Positions 1-7,786 of a DNA stretch of 64,000 nt are shown here, piece after piece. The DNA comes from Pelotalea chapellei (GTDB lineage Bacteria; Desulfobacterota; Desulfuromonadia; Geobacterales; Pseudopelobacteraceae): positions 1 through 64,000 of the forward strand of contig NZ_JAHDYS010000006.1 in assembly GCF_018531195.1 (NCBI RefSeq), written 5' to 3'. A model generated the notes under the pieces. That model was given only the letters and a program-made list of their open reading frames with translations. It was not told the DNA's origin and made no database searches. The position numbers and the translations under genes were made by a program. Numbering within the stretch: position 1 is the first letter of the stretch; each line of letters begins with the position of its first letter.

Positions 1-544
1 AACAGTAGCAAATACCTCTGTTGTGTGATTATGGGGAAATAATATGCCTGCGTCCGAAGGACAAACAACCGCCGTGAACGATGTAAACTAGAGAGGAAGC
101 TAGAACACGGGCCATGATGATGATTACCCGCCGAATAACGTACACCCCACACCCAAAACCCGCTTTTGACTTTCAGCAAAACTCCCTTAATTAAAATTAA
201 TGTTAAACTTATTGCAATATAACTTATGAGCTATTTATGCGCATAAAAGTATGCCTATACATAAGAACTTCATAGCGCTTGAATAACAGGTCTTGGGTAT
301 AAGGCTGCCCATAGTATTCCCGCATCATAAAACGCCTGCCATAGGTCATTTTCGAAAGCCATCCTAAATCACCTTTATTACAGAATCTGAGACTTAGGCG
401 TAAAAATATTTTGAAACAAGATGACACAAAAAAGAACATGTAATACAATCTGACAAAATATGAATTTTTTTGAGCAAGCAATCAAATTGCTTAGTATCCA
501 GGAATAAGTAATAGTTTTACATTTATTGGACTAAGGGAGTCAAA
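1..544. other. AT-rich left edge without a recognised gene
   Basis: This stretch holds no gene I can support. Its first 120 bases have several short frames closed by stops. From about 190 it becomes very AT-rich, with short direct and inverted A/T runs. A minus-strand open frame at 224-481 (85 codons) has no clear ribosome binding site and resembles no family I know. A weak promoter-like pair, TTGCTT at 487-492 and TAATAG at 509-514 with 16 bases between, could serve the gene starting at 545. The composition differs from the rest of the window, so this may be a junction with accessory DNA to the left; that is inference. Confidence 0.4.
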
Positions 545-970
545 ATGACACACAATGATATAAAAAATTCATCAAAGTACAGAAAAGTTGATTTTGATGA
601 TGCTCCTCTCTTCGCAGGACTAGAAAATGATTTTTTGCCTACCGTTTTCTCTAATCAAAAAACCGACTTAATAGGCAATAATGTTTCAACTGAAAAAAAG
701 AAGACTAAAAGACAACCCCAAAAAACATTACCCGAAACAGATGTTGTTAATTTGGAAAAAAATCAAAATTCCCAGGGCATTAAAACTCGCCCTGCTGCAC
801 TTTTTCTGTCTGTAGCTGATTTATGTTCATTACTAAGCATTTCACGGGCGACCCTGGTTCGAATGGATAAAAATGATGCGGTTCCAGGCCGAGTCAAGCT
901 AGGCGGTTCTGTGCGATATCATCGTGAAACTATTGAAAAATGGCTGACCGACTTGGTTGATAAAAAGTAA
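545..970 (+). CDS. AlpA/excisionase-type helix-turn-helix protein with basic disordered N-terminus
   Basis: This 141-residue protein has two parts. Residues 1-85 are polar and low in hydrophobics, with a Lys/Arg patch near residues 57-65, and are probably disordered. Residues 86-138 form a compact helix-turn-helix of the MerR-like HTH_17/AlpA/excisionase type: a 'LSVADLCSLLSISRATLVR' stretch gives the two helices, followed by the GRVKLGGSVRY turn and a closing helix (IEKWL). Such domains bind DNA as small regulators or recombination directionality factors. A purine-rich ribosome binding site (AAGGGAG) sits 6 bases before the ATG. No integrase is nearby, so a transcriptional role is more likely than excision. 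The gene is isolated, just upstream of infA with its own promoter. Confidence 0.75.
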   Translation: MTHNDIKNSSKYRKVDFDDAPLFAGLENDFLPTVFSNQKTDLIGNNVSTEKKKTKRQPQKTLPETDVVNLEKNQNSQGIKTRPAALFLSVADLCSLLSISRATLVRMDKNDAVPGRVKLGGSVRYHRETIEKWLTDLVDKK

Positions 971-1008
971 CCTCTTATTTTAGTGGTGTACCTGCATTAC
1001 TATTCCAC

Positions 1009-1037
1009 TTGCTTTAGTACACTATTATCAGTATTAT
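1009..1037 (+). promoter_or_regulatory. Predicted sigma-70 promoter of infA
   Basis: TTGCTT (1009-1014) and TATTAT (1032-1037) are separated by exactly 17 bases in the gap between the helix-turn-helix gene and infA. The predicted transcript would begin near 1044, about 38 bases before the infA start. Confidence 0.5.
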
Positions 1038-1081
1038 ACGCGATGGATTTGTGAACACACAAACAAGGAGCTTTTAACTGC

Positions 1082-1300
1082 ATGAGTAAAGAAGAAGCAA
1101 TAGAAGTAGAAGGTACGGTTATAGAGCCGCTCCCGAACGCCATGTTTCGTGTAAAACTTGACAATGATCATGTTGTCCTAGCTCATATTTCAGGTAAGAT
1201 GCGAAAATATTTCATCAAAATACTACCCGGTGATAAGGTTACTGTTGAGCTTTCACCTTATGACCTGAGTCGGGGACGTATTACCTACCGCGCAAAATAA
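1082..1300 (+). CDS. infA: Translation initiation factor IF-1
   Basis: The 72-residue product is a full-length IF-1, a single OB-fold protein that binds the A site of the 30S subunit during initiation together with IF-2 and IF-3. It starts [13 protein letters not shown] and contains the typical 'GKMRK' and 'LSRGRITYR' segments, matching the family's usual 72 residues. AAGGAG lies about 11 bases before the ATG. In many bacteria infA sits next to the ribosomal protein operon; here it is a stand-alone gene with its own promoter and a hairpin after the stop. It is followed by efp, so two small translation factors are neighbours. A second infA copy elsewhere in the genome is possible but cannot be judged here. 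Confidence 0.95.
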   Translation: MSKEEAIEVEGTVIEPLPNAMFRVKLDNDHVVLAHISGKMRKYFIKILPGDKVTVELSPYDLSRGRITYRAK

Positions 1301-1326
1301 ATCTTTATAAAACTTTTGAAAACAAG

Positions 1327-1351
1327 AGCCCATGATTACGATGGGCTTCTC
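1327..1351 (+). terminator. Probable terminator after infA
   Basis: AGCCCAT (1327-1333) and ATGGGCT (1341-1347) form a 7-bp perfect stem with a 7-base loop, followed by a pyrimidine-rich but not pure T tract. It lies between infA and efp and is a moderate-strength intrinsic terminator at best. Confidence 0.5.
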
Positions 1352-1384
1352 GCATTTTCGAATTACATATTAGTGAGGGTATAA

Positions 1385-1948
1385 ATGTACAGTGTTGCAG
1401 ACCTTAAAAAAGGATTGAAATTAACCCTCGACGGTGATCCTTACGTCGTCATCGCCTTCGATTTCACCAAACCCGGAAAAGGACAAGCCCTTTATCGCAC
1501 TAAAATGCGTAACATGATCAACGGGACAATATTGGACCGCACTTATCGTTCTGGTGAGACTTTTGAGCCAGCAAGCCTTGAAGAGCGACAGATGGAGTAC
1601 CTCTACAAAGAAGGCACCCATTACACATTTATGGATCAACAGACCTATGAACAGGTTGTTATGGAAGAGGAAACCCTTGGAGATTCTAAAAATTTCCTTC
1701 TTGAAAATCTAAAAGTGGATGTTTTGATTTTTGGTGAGAAAGCAATCGGAGCCTCCTTACCTAACTTCGTAAATCTTCGTGTTGTTCAGACTGATCCATG
1801 GGCAAAAGGAGACACCAGCGGTAACGATTCTAAGCCTGCAACGCTTGAGACAGGTTATGTACTCAGGGTGCCACCATTTATTGAAGAGGGCGAACTTATC
1901 ACAATTGATACTCGAACCGGAGAATATTCTACCCGCGTCAAAGGTTAA
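1385..1948 (+). CDS. efp: Elongation factor P
   Basis: The 187-residue protein is EF-P, which enters the ribosome between the P and E sites and relieves stalling at consecutive prolines. It has the usual three beta-barrel domains: KOW-like N-domain (about 1-63), central OB domain and C-terminal OB domain ending near 'GEYSTRVKG'. The loop 'KPGKGQA' carries Lys32, the position that is beta-lysylated in E. coli-type EF-P. The modifying enzymes EpmA and EpmB are encoded directly downstream, so this EF-P is very probably of the lysine-modified class. The ribosome binding site is GAGGGT before the ATG. Two in-frame stops end the gene (1946-1951), followed by a strong terminator. Confidence 0.96.
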   Translation: MYSVADLKKGLKLTLDGDPYVVIAFDFTKPGKGQALYRTKMRNMINGTILDRTYRSGETFEPASLEERQMEYLYKEGTHYTFMDQQTYEQVVMEEETLGDSKNFLLENLKVDVLIFGEKAIGASLPNFVNLRVVQTDPWAKGDTSGNDSKPATLETGYVLRVPPFIEEGELITIDTRTGEYSTRVKG

Positions 1949-1969
1949 TAATCTGATTCAGAAAGATTA

Positions 1970-2001
1970 AGGCGAGTCCAGGACAGGATTCGCCTTTTTT
2001 T
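1970..2001 (+). terminator. Intrinsic terminator between efp and epmA
   Basis: AGGCGAGTCC (1970-1979) and GGATTCGCCT (1986-1995) form a 10-bp stem with one G-T pair and a 6-base loop, followed by a run of T. This is a textbook rho-independent terminator. It ends only about 10 bases before the epmA start codon. Confidence 0.85.
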
Positions 2002-2011
2002 ATGGATAAAC

Positions 2012-2917
2012 ATGTTATTTCGTCATAACAATCTCATTCGTAGAGCACGTATCATTCAAGAGATACGTCATTTTTTCGTCTCCCAAGGCTTTTTAGAGGT
2101 GGAAACTCCTTTACGAATTCCAGCAAATGCCCCTGAGGAATATATCGATCCTATTTGCAGTGCAAATTGGTTTATGCAAACTTCACCGGAAATTTGCATG
2201 AAGCGCCTATTGTGCCAGGGACATGAAAAAATTTTTCAAATTAGTCATTGCTGGCGCCGTGGTGAACGTGGCAGGCACCATGTTCCGGAATTTACTATGT
2301 TGGAATGGTATCGTGCCAACAACAGTTATTTGGATTTGATGAAAGACTGCGAGAATTTGCTCAGGTGGCTGGCTGTGGAATGCTGTCAGCAAGAAAATAT
2401 TGTCTACCAAGGAAAAAACATATATTTGACACACACCGCAAAACGATTAACCGTGAAAGAAATGTTTCAAAAATTTAGTGCGCTGACAATGGAAGAGGCT
2501 ATAGTCGGGGATACTTTTGACGAGATTATGGTGACACAAATTGAACCTGCCCTGCCTTTGGATATACCTGTCATTCTTATGGATTATCCGGTAGAAATGG
2601 CTGCCCTCGCCCGTGTAAAACCGAGTGATTCTACAATAGCCGAACGATTTGAATTTTATCTTGGTGGCCTTGAGTTAGCAAATGGGTTTAGCGAATTGAA
2701 CGATCCATTTGAGCAGCGCAAACGTTTTTTACTCGCAAATTCAAAAAGATTAGCAACAGGTTCCGCCCCCCTCCCTCTTCCAGAACCGTTTCTTACGGAG
2801 CTTGCTGCCCTACCGCCATCGGCTGGCATTGCTCTTGGAGTCGACCGCCTAATCATGCTGTTGGTTGATGCGAATCGAATCGATGAGGTACTAGCTTTTA
2901 GTCCTGAAGATCTATAA
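2012..2917 (+). CDS. epmA: EF-P (R)-beta-lysine ligase EpmA (GenX/PoxA)
   Basis: The 301-residue protein is a lysyl-tRNA synthetase paralogue that has only the class II catalytic core and lacks the anticodon-binding domain. It activates beta-lysine with ATP and attaches it to the conserved lysine of EF-P. Motif 2 is visible as 'RGERGRHHVPEFTMLEWYR' around residues 84-102, and motif 3 as 'GIALGVDRLIMLL' near 273-285. Length fits the family (about 300-325). It is immediately downstream of efp, its substrate, but separated by a strong terminator, and its ATG has no obvious ribosome binding site. The 3' end overlaps the convergent aminomutase gene by 6 bases. The long form of LysRS is excluded because the N-terminal OB domain is missing. 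Confidence 0.92.
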   Translation: MLFRHNNLIRRARIIQEIRHFFVSQGFLEVETPLRIPANAPEEYIDPICSANWFMQTSPEICMKRLLCQGHEKIFQISHCWRRGERGRHHVPEFTMLEWYRANNSYLDLMKDCENLLRWLAVECCQQENIVYQGKNIYLTHTAKRLTVKEMFQKFSALTMEEAIVGDTFDEIMVTQIEPALPLDIPVILMDYPVEMAALARVKPSDSTIAERFEFYLGGLELANGFSELNDPFEQRKRFLLANSKRLATGSAPLPLPEPFLTELAALPPSAGIALGVDRLIMLLVDANRIDEVLAFSPEDL

Positions 2918-3940
2918 CAGTGGATCAATATCATGATAAGTGACCTTTTCTCCCTGATATGTCATCACAGTTAGCACATTTCCTTTCCGCACTACCATTT
3001 CTGGCAATAGTGGTACTTTTCCCTTTCCATTAGGTAAATCGATAACATAATGTGGCACTGCTAATCCTGATACGTGGCCACGTAACCCCCTTATAATTTC
3101 TAATCCTGTTGCCACTGATGTGCGGAAATGTCCAGTTCCTTTTACCAGATCCATTTGATGGATGTAATAAGGCCTGATGCGTAATCCCAACAAGCCTGTT
3201 ACCAGTTCTCTCATGCATCCCACAGTGTCGTTTACTCCCCGCAGCAAGACAGATTGATTGCCCAATGGAATACCGGCATCTGCTAGTAAGGCGCAGGCCT
3301 GTGCTGATTTAGTGGTGATTTCTGATGGATGATTGAAGTGCGTATTTAAATAAAGCGGGTGAAATTTTTTAAGCATAGCACATAGCTCTGGCGTGACTCT
3401 GTCCGGTAACGTTACCGGAATTCGTGTGCCGATCCTGATGATAGAGACATGTTGAATTTTTCGTAGACTGCTAAGAACGTGATGTAGAGAAAAATCGTCC
3501 AACATTAGTGGATCGCCGCCTGAAAGGATAACATCCCGAATTTCAGGTTTCGAAGCAATGTAAGCAAGAGCTGCTTGCAACGCCGCAGGCCCAAGAGGTC
3601 TTTCCCCCTCCCCTACGTGCCGTTTGCGCATACAGAATCGGCAATACACTGGACAGCGATTGGAAACCAGCAGTACAACACGGTCAGGGTAACGATGAAT
3701 GAGTCCTGGGACCGGACTCAAGGCCGTTTCGGCCAACGGATCAGAAGCCTGTTCATCATCTTCAAGTTCTTTTAGATCAGGAATGCATTGACGCCAAACT
3801 GCATCATCCTTTTTACGTATCAAAGCTGCATAATGGGCGGAAACACGGAAGGGGTAGGTTTTTATAACATCACTAAGACTGACAAGGTCTTTTGCTAAAG
3901 TTTGATTAAAATCTAAATCTTCACATTTTATGTAATGCAT
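2912..3940 (-). CDS. epmB: Lysine 2,3-aminomutase family protein (EpmB-type)
   Basis: The 342-residue protein is a radical SAM, PLP-dependent aminomutase. The [4Fe-4S]-binding triad is Cys96, Cys100 and Cys103 in 'NRCPVYCRFCMRKRH', and the probable PLP lysine is Lys308 in 'NGKGKVPLLPEM'. Family members convert L-alpha-lysine to beta-lysine; the E. coli EpmB, also 342 residues, makes (R)-beta-lysine for EF-P modification. Its position beside efp and epmA supports that role over a catabolic KamA, which is usually longer (about 415 residues). It is convergent with epmA, overlapping by 6 bases, and has GAGG 4 bases before its ATG. Direction is opposite to efp, so its expression is set separately. 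Confidence 0.88.
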   Translation of the reverse strand: MHYIKCEDLDFNQTLAKDLVSLSDVIKTYPFRVSAHYAALIRKKDDAVWRQCIPDLKELEDDEQASDPLAETALSPVPGLIHRYPDRVVLLVSNRCPVYCRFCMRKRHVGEGERPLGPAALQAALAYIASKPEIRDVILSGGDPLMLDDFSLHHVLSSLRKIQHVSIIRIGTRIPVTLPDRVTPELCAMLKKFHPLYLNTHFNHPSEITTKSAQACALLADAGIPLGNQSVLLRGVNDTVGCMRELVTGLLGLRIRPYYIHQMDLVKGTGHFRTSVATGLEIIRGLRGHVSGLAVPHYVIDLPNGKGKVPLLPEMVVRKGNVLTVMTYQGEKVTYHDIDPLL

Positions 3941-3994
3941 ACGGCCTCACAATTTTAAGAGCTTAAAAAGGCTATTATGAAATTTATAAATTAC

Positions 3995-4023
3995 TTGAAA
4001 ATAAAAAGAGTATGTTAGAATAT
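3995..4023 (+). promoter_or_regulatory. Possible promoter of gspA-gspB
   Basis: TTGAAA (3995-4000) and GAATAT (4018-4023) are 17 bases apart in the AT-rich gap between the divergent epmB and gspA genes. The match is moderate. Confidence 0.4.
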
Positions 4024-4060
4024 AGCAAAATTAAAATAGAAACTTGAAGAAACGGCCCTT

Positions 4061-5725
4061 ATGTACACAAAATACTTTGGTTTCAATGAAAAGCCTTTCA
4101 CCCTTACTCCTAATCCTCGATTTATTTTTCTTAGCAAAAATCATAAAGAAGCTTTTGCGCATCTATTATTTGGGATCAACAATCACTATGGTTTCATTGA
4201 ATTGGTCGGCGAGGTTGGAACAGGAAAAACTACAGTTTTGCGCACTTTACTGGGGCAGCTTAAGGATGAAAGCTATCGCAGTGCTCTGATATTTAACCCC
4301 TGTTTGACCGGGGTGGAACTACTACGAAGTATCAATCAGGAGTTCGGTGTCGATGCGAATAGCGAATACGCCAATGAACTTCTAGCTTCACTGAATCAGT
4401 TCCTTTTGAACGAAAATAGTAAAGGTCGCACTGTTGTTTTGGTTATTGATGAAGCTCAAAATCTTCAGCCGGATGTACTTGAGCAAATTCGTCTCATATC
4501 GAATCTTGAAACTGAAAACGATAAATTAATACAAATCATACTTGCAGGACAACCGGAGCTTGAGGCTCTACTTCAACGTCCGGATTTGAGACAACTCAAC
4601 CAGCGCATAGCTGTTCGTTATAAGCTCCGATCCATGAGTATGGACGAAACTCGTGCATACATCAGGCACCGCATGGAAGTGGCCGGGAATATGGGCGGTG
4701 TGTCTTTTGGCTATTACGCCTTAAAATGGATTTACATGTATACCCATGGCGTGCCCCGTATGATAAACATCCTCTGTGACCGTGCACTGCTGATAGCTTA
4801 TGGTGACGAGCGTCGCAGTATTAATGCTAGGACAGTTAGCAGAGCGATTAAAGAAATACTTAATCTACCTACGGAAGGCAGAATGTTGTATGCGCGAAAA
4901 ATTGCTTTCGCACTTGCAATGATCGGACTGCTGATTTTTTCAGTAGCTCATTGGATGCCGATTCCCTCTTCGAACAATGTTGCAGCCAAAACTGATAACA
5001 TAAAAGCTCTTAAAAAATCGGTCATTACAGATTCTAATGCCTTGTCCCAACCAGCTCAAGTCAGGCAAGTTCCAAAGTTGGAACAAGAACTTCTTGACCG
5101 CGATCAAAATAATACCCATATAAAAGCCTTTAATTCATTGGCTTCGGCCTGGGGGGTACGTCCCATAAAAATATTCAAAGGAAAGATGACAGTTCCTGAA
5201 ATGTTTAATACTCTTGCAGCCAAAAGGAACTTGCGGTGTACACTGTTCAAAGGTTCTCTTGACCAAGCAATTGGTCTAAATGTTCCGTTCCTAATGGTAA
5301 CCAATGCCAAGGGATGGCTAGGAAATTATTGCGTTGCCGTCACATCTGCCGATAATGGTTCTATAACAGTTTCTCCTGCATTGTTCGGTAGTAGTATGAT
5401 CAATAAGGAAGATTTAGCAAAAATTTCAACTGGCGCTTTTTATTTGGTGTGGCAAAATACCGGAAATATACCGGATAACATCTCTCCTGGAGAAAAACGT
5501 TACGAAATTCGCCAGCTGCAGCGTTTTCTTAAGCTAGCGGGTGTTTACAAGGGAAATATCGATGGAGATTACAGTAGCTTGACAATAAAGGCGGCACGTG
5601 ATTTTCAACGTTCAAGAAATCTCTCCGTCGATGATACATTGGGAGAAACAACTTTGGCAGCGTTAACCAGCTATGATACTGCACGCCGAGTTCCGATTTT
5701 AAAACAGAATGTGGTCAACCGATGA
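4061..5725 (+). CDS. gspA: ExeA/GspA-type AAA ATPase with C-terminal peptidoglycan-binding domain
   Basis: The 554-residue protein has an N-terminal AAA ATPase with Walker A 'GEVGTGKTT' (50-58) and Walker B 'VLVIDEAQ' (ending in Asp130-Glu131), one membrane segment at about 281-298, and a periplasmic part ending in a PG_binding_1 domain (about 480-535). This is the layout of ExeA/GspA, the inner-membrane ATPase that, with GspB, remodels peptidoglycan so that the type II secretin can assemble. The middle periplasmic region (about 350-470) resembles the C39-peptidase-like domain seen in ExeA, but I see no catalytic cysteine motif with confidence. The gene overlaps gspB by 4 bases (ATGA). No other type II secretion genes are nearby. 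The ribosome binding site is weak. Confidence 0.88.
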   Translation: MYTKYFGFNEKPFTLTPNPRFIFLSKNHKEAFAHLLFGINNHYGFIELVGEVGTGKTTVLRTLLGQLKDESYRSALIFNPCLTGVELLRSINQEFGVDANSEYANELLASLNQFLLNENSKGRTVVLVIDEAQNLQPDVLEQIRLISNLETENDKLIQIILAGQPELEALLQRPDLRQLNQRIAVRYKLRSMSMDETRAYIRHRMEVAGNMGGVSFGYYALKWIYMYTHGVPRMINILCDRALLIAYGDERRSINARTVSRAIKEILNLPTEGRMLYARKIAFALAMIGLLIFSVAHWMPIPSSNNVAAKTDNIKALKKSVITDSNALSQPAQVRQVPKLEQELLDRDQNNTHIKAFNSLASAWGVRPIKIFKGKMTVPEMFNTLAAKRNLRCTLFKGSLDQAIGLNVPFLMVTNAKGWLGNYCVAVTSADNGSITVSPALFGSSMINKEDLAKISTGAFYLVWQNTGNIPDNISPGEKRYEIRQLQRFLKLAGVYKGNIDGDYSSLTIKAARDFQRSRNLSVDDTLGETTLAALTSYDTARRVPILKQNVVNR

Positions 5726-6429
5726 GTTCTATTCTGAAGGCACTCAAAAAACTTGAGGATGAGAAAGTAACTCGTAAACCGGAATCGTTGAAGATACATT
5801 CAGAGATTTTACGCGATAGCACGACACTTAACCTGACTCCGCTGAGAGTAGGAATTGCAGCTGTGCTTGTATTTATTTGTGGTGGAGGTGCGACATACCT
5901 TTACGTAAAGTCCGATGTTCAAACCGCTCTTGTTTCTCCTGTAACTGAAGCTAATAAACAGCCAGCCCAATCTGCTGTTTCTTCCCCTTCGAAGGACATT
6001 CCCGTTGAGCGGGTAGTGTCGAATCCAATCGTGCCGGCAGAACCAAGACAATCACCGACGCCCCCCAGCCTTACTTCTTCGTACCGTGCTGTTGCTGTAC
6101 AAAAAAACCGGCAGCAACCGCCTAAAAATACTGTTTCAATGTCAAATCAAATAACAACTAAGGAAAAAATAACATCAGTCAAGCCGATCCAACCACTTTT
6201 GCCCCTACCTGAGGCCCGTAAAACAACTGCTTCGTCACGTCCGTTGCTTAAAGTAGATGGAATTGCTTTTCAGGAAGGTGATAATAGTGTGGCAATAATT
6301 AATGGAGCGCAGGCTACAAAAACCTCCATTATTGAGGGAGCGAAGGTCGAGGCTATTTTAAGGGATCGTGTACTATTCACTCTGGCCGGCGAACGTTTTG
6401 AGGTTTTACTTGGACATACGAATCAGTGA
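5722..6429 (+). CDS. gspB: GspB/ExeB-type secretion accessory protein
   Basis: This 235-residue protein starts with 'MSSILKALKKLEDEK', a hallmark of the GspB/ExeB cytoplasmic N-terminus. It has a single membrane helix at about residues 41-62, a long Pro/Ser-rich periplasmic linker (about 65-170) and a C-terminal GspB domain (about 178-235, 'PLLKVDGIAFQEGDNSVAII'). In Aeromonas and related bacteria GspA and GspB form a complex that carries the secretin through the peptidoglycan. The start overlaps the gspA stop by 4 bases, which suggests translational coupling. Its end lies 4 bases from the convergent pgsA stop with no terminator between them. Confidence 0.88.
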   Translation: MSSILKALKKLEDEKVTRKPESLKIHSEILRDSTTLNLTPLRVGIAAVLVFICGGGATYLYVKSDVQTALVSPVTEANKQPAQSAVSSPSKDIPVERVVSNPIVPAEPRQSPTPPSLTSSYRAVAVQKNRQQPPKNTVSMSNQITTKEKITSVKPIQPLLPLPEARKTTASSRPLLKVDGIAFQEGDNSVAIINGAQATKTSIIEGAKVEAILRDRVLFTLAGERFEVLLGHTNQ

Positions 6430-6433
6430 ATAT

Positions 6434-7027
6434 CTACCGCACAATCACTCGAACAAACCTTACCAGATAATCCATACCTGACCACACTGTAAGCAGAGTA
6501 GCTATCCAAAGATAAAACATCCCTACATTGTGCATATTGACAATTAGTAATGGATCCTGAATTCCAAATAACCAATTATAATTGTAATGCAAAAGTAGTC
6601 CGATTATGGCAACAATCTGGAAAATGGTCTTGAATTTACCAAGATCGCTTGCGTGGATGATTATCCCCTCACTTGATGCAATCCCCCGCAAGCCTGTAAT
6701 AATAATCTCTCTGCCCAAAATGACCAGAACCATCCAAGCTGGAACGCGGTTAAAGGGCAAGATCATTATCAGGGCTGCCATGACAATAAGTTTATCCGCA
6801 ATCGGGTCAAGAAACTTCCCAAAAACAGTTACAATGCCCATGCGTCGAGCAAGATACCCATCAAGCCAATCCGTTATGGAGGCCAGCGCAAAGACCGCAG
6901 CTGCCCAGAAACCCGCAGGTTGGGATGGTGACATGAGCAGTCCTGCCAGCAAGGGAATAGCAGCAATACGTGTCATGGTTAAAATATTAGGTATATTAAA
7001 AATCGGATGGGGATTTGCGGAACTCAT
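6434..7027 (-). CDS. pgsA: CDP-diacylglycerol-glycerol-3-phosphate 3-phosphatidyltransferase
   Basis: The 197-residue membrane protein catalyses the committed step of phosphatidylglycerol synthesis, moving a phosphatidyl group from CDP-diacylglycerol to glycerol-3-phosphate. The CDP-alcohol phosphatidyltransferase signature is intact: D-W-L-D-G-Y-L-A-R followed by G-K-F-L-D-P-I-A-D. Four to six hydrophobic segments are visible. The start codon overlaps the stop of the upstream lytic transglycosylase by one base (TGATG), so the two are probably translated together. An eukaryote-type CDP-alcohol transferase of different specificity cannot be fully ruled out, but length and motif spacing fit PgsA best. 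Confidence 0.92.
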   Translation of the reverse strand: MSSANPHPIFNIPNILTMTRIAAIPLLAGLLMSPSQPAGFWAAAVFALASITDWLDGYLARRMGIVTVFGKFLDPIADKLIVMAALIMILPFNRVPAWMVLVILGREIIITGLRGIASSEGIIIHASDLGKFKTIFQIVAIIGLLLHYNYNWLFGIQDPLLIVNMHNVGMFYLWIATLLTVWSGMDYLVRFVRVIVR

Positions 7028-7647
7028 CAGTTCGCCTGATAGGATTGCATATAAGAAATAACCTTGTTTACATAGTTTTTAGTTTCATTATAAGGAGGGA
7101 TCCCACGGTATTTGGCTACCTTGCTAAGCCCTGCATTGTATGCCGCCAATGCCAGGGAAACATCACCGCGGAAAGTATCCAACAGGAAACGCAGGTATTT
7201 TACTCCACCTTCTACGTTATCTTTGGGATTAAAGCTGTCAGTAACCCTAAGTGATCGGGCTGTGCCAGGCATTAACTGCATCAAGCCACTTGCCCCTTTT
7301 ACTGAAACAGCATTAGGATTATAGCCTGATTCAGCATGGATGACAGCCTTAATTAACGGAATATTGACGCCATATTTTTCCGAGCAATTTTTAATTATGC
7401 TTTCATATTCAGCAGGATTAACAGTCTTTGAAAGCTTGAGTCGAGTGCGAAGTTCCTTGTCCTTTTTGATGTCTCGCATGAAAACAATAAATCTTTTGTC
7501 AGTTGGGGCGTCTGTGAAATGAACGATGCCTTCGGAATCTTCATAGCGGTATATGTCAGCGTGTGCCGGCAAGCAAGCAATCAGCAGAATCGATACTATC
7601 AACACTGTTGCCAGAGACTTTATTTGGTTTGTCTGGTAGATAGGCAT
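7027..7647 (-). CDS. Periplasmic lytic murein transglycosylase with DUF4124 domain
   Basis: This 206-residue protein has a cleavable signal peptide (about 1-30, ending 'CLPAHA'), then a DUF4124-like module (about 31-60, 'DIYRYEDSEGIVHFTDAP') and a C-terminal SLT domain. The catalytic glutamate lies in 'IHAESGYNP', and 'GASGLMQLMPGTA' and 'ALAAYNAG' are the other two SLT motifs. Such enzymes cleave the glycan strand of peptidoglycan to 1,6-anhydromuropeptides. A promoter with near-consensus boxes sits so close upstream that the ATG would be at or next to the transcript start, and no ribosome binding site is present, so the mRNA may be leaderless. It is followed by pgsA with one base of overlap. 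Confidence 0.9.
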   Translation of the reverse strand: MPIYQTNQIKSLATVLIVSILLIACLPAHADIYRYEDSEGIVHFTDAPTDKRFIVFMRDIKKDKELRTRLKLSKTVNPAEYESIIKNCSEKYGVNIPLIKAVIHAESGYNPNAVSVKGASGLMQLMPGTARSLRVTDSFNPKDNVEGGVKYLRFLLDTFRGDVSLALAAYNAGLSKVAKYRGIPPYNETKNYVNKVISYMQSYQAN

Positions 7648-7654
7648 GGTTTTT

Positions 7655-7683
7655 TATAATCGCAAAACAGCATGATTTGTCAA
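7655..7683 (-). promoter_or_regulatory. Predicted promoter of the lytic transglycosylase-pgsA operon
   Basis: Read on the minus strand, TTGACA (7683-7678) and ATTATA (7660-7655) are 17 bases apart. The predicted start of transcription, about 7648, coincides with the ATG at 7647. TTATAA or TATAAA one or two bases further on are alternative -10 boxes. Confidence 0.6.
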
Positions 7684-7732
7684 GTTTAAACGCTCCAACG
7701 GAGCAGGAACATATTCATTCTCCAGTTTGAAA

Positions 7733-7761
7733 TTGACATTTCTCTGCCCATGTTTTACAAA
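7733..7761 (+). promoter_or_regulatory. Predicted sigma-70 promoter of purM-purN
   Basis: TTGACA (7733-7738), a 17-base spacer and TACAAA (7756-7761). The transcript would start near 7768, just before the AAGGAGG at 7774-7780. It lies downstream of an in-frame ATG at 7727, which argues that purM starts later, at the TTG at 7787. Confidence 0.65.
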
Positions 7762-7786
7762 GTCAGTTCGTCTAAGGAGGATAACG

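Noticed and set aside
224-481. Minus-strand open frame of 85 codons
   Set aside because: It has no ribosome binding site, no recognisable domain and an odd composition in an AT-rich stretch; most likely chance.
2912-3940. Catabolic lysine 2,3-aminomutase (KamA)
   Set aside because: Length (342) and position next to efp and epmA fit the EF-P-modifying EpmB type better than the longer catabolic enzyme.
7727-7786. Upstream ATG for purM
   Set aside because: It lies upstream of a good promoter and lacks a ribosome binding site, while TTG at 7787 has a perfect AAGGAGG.
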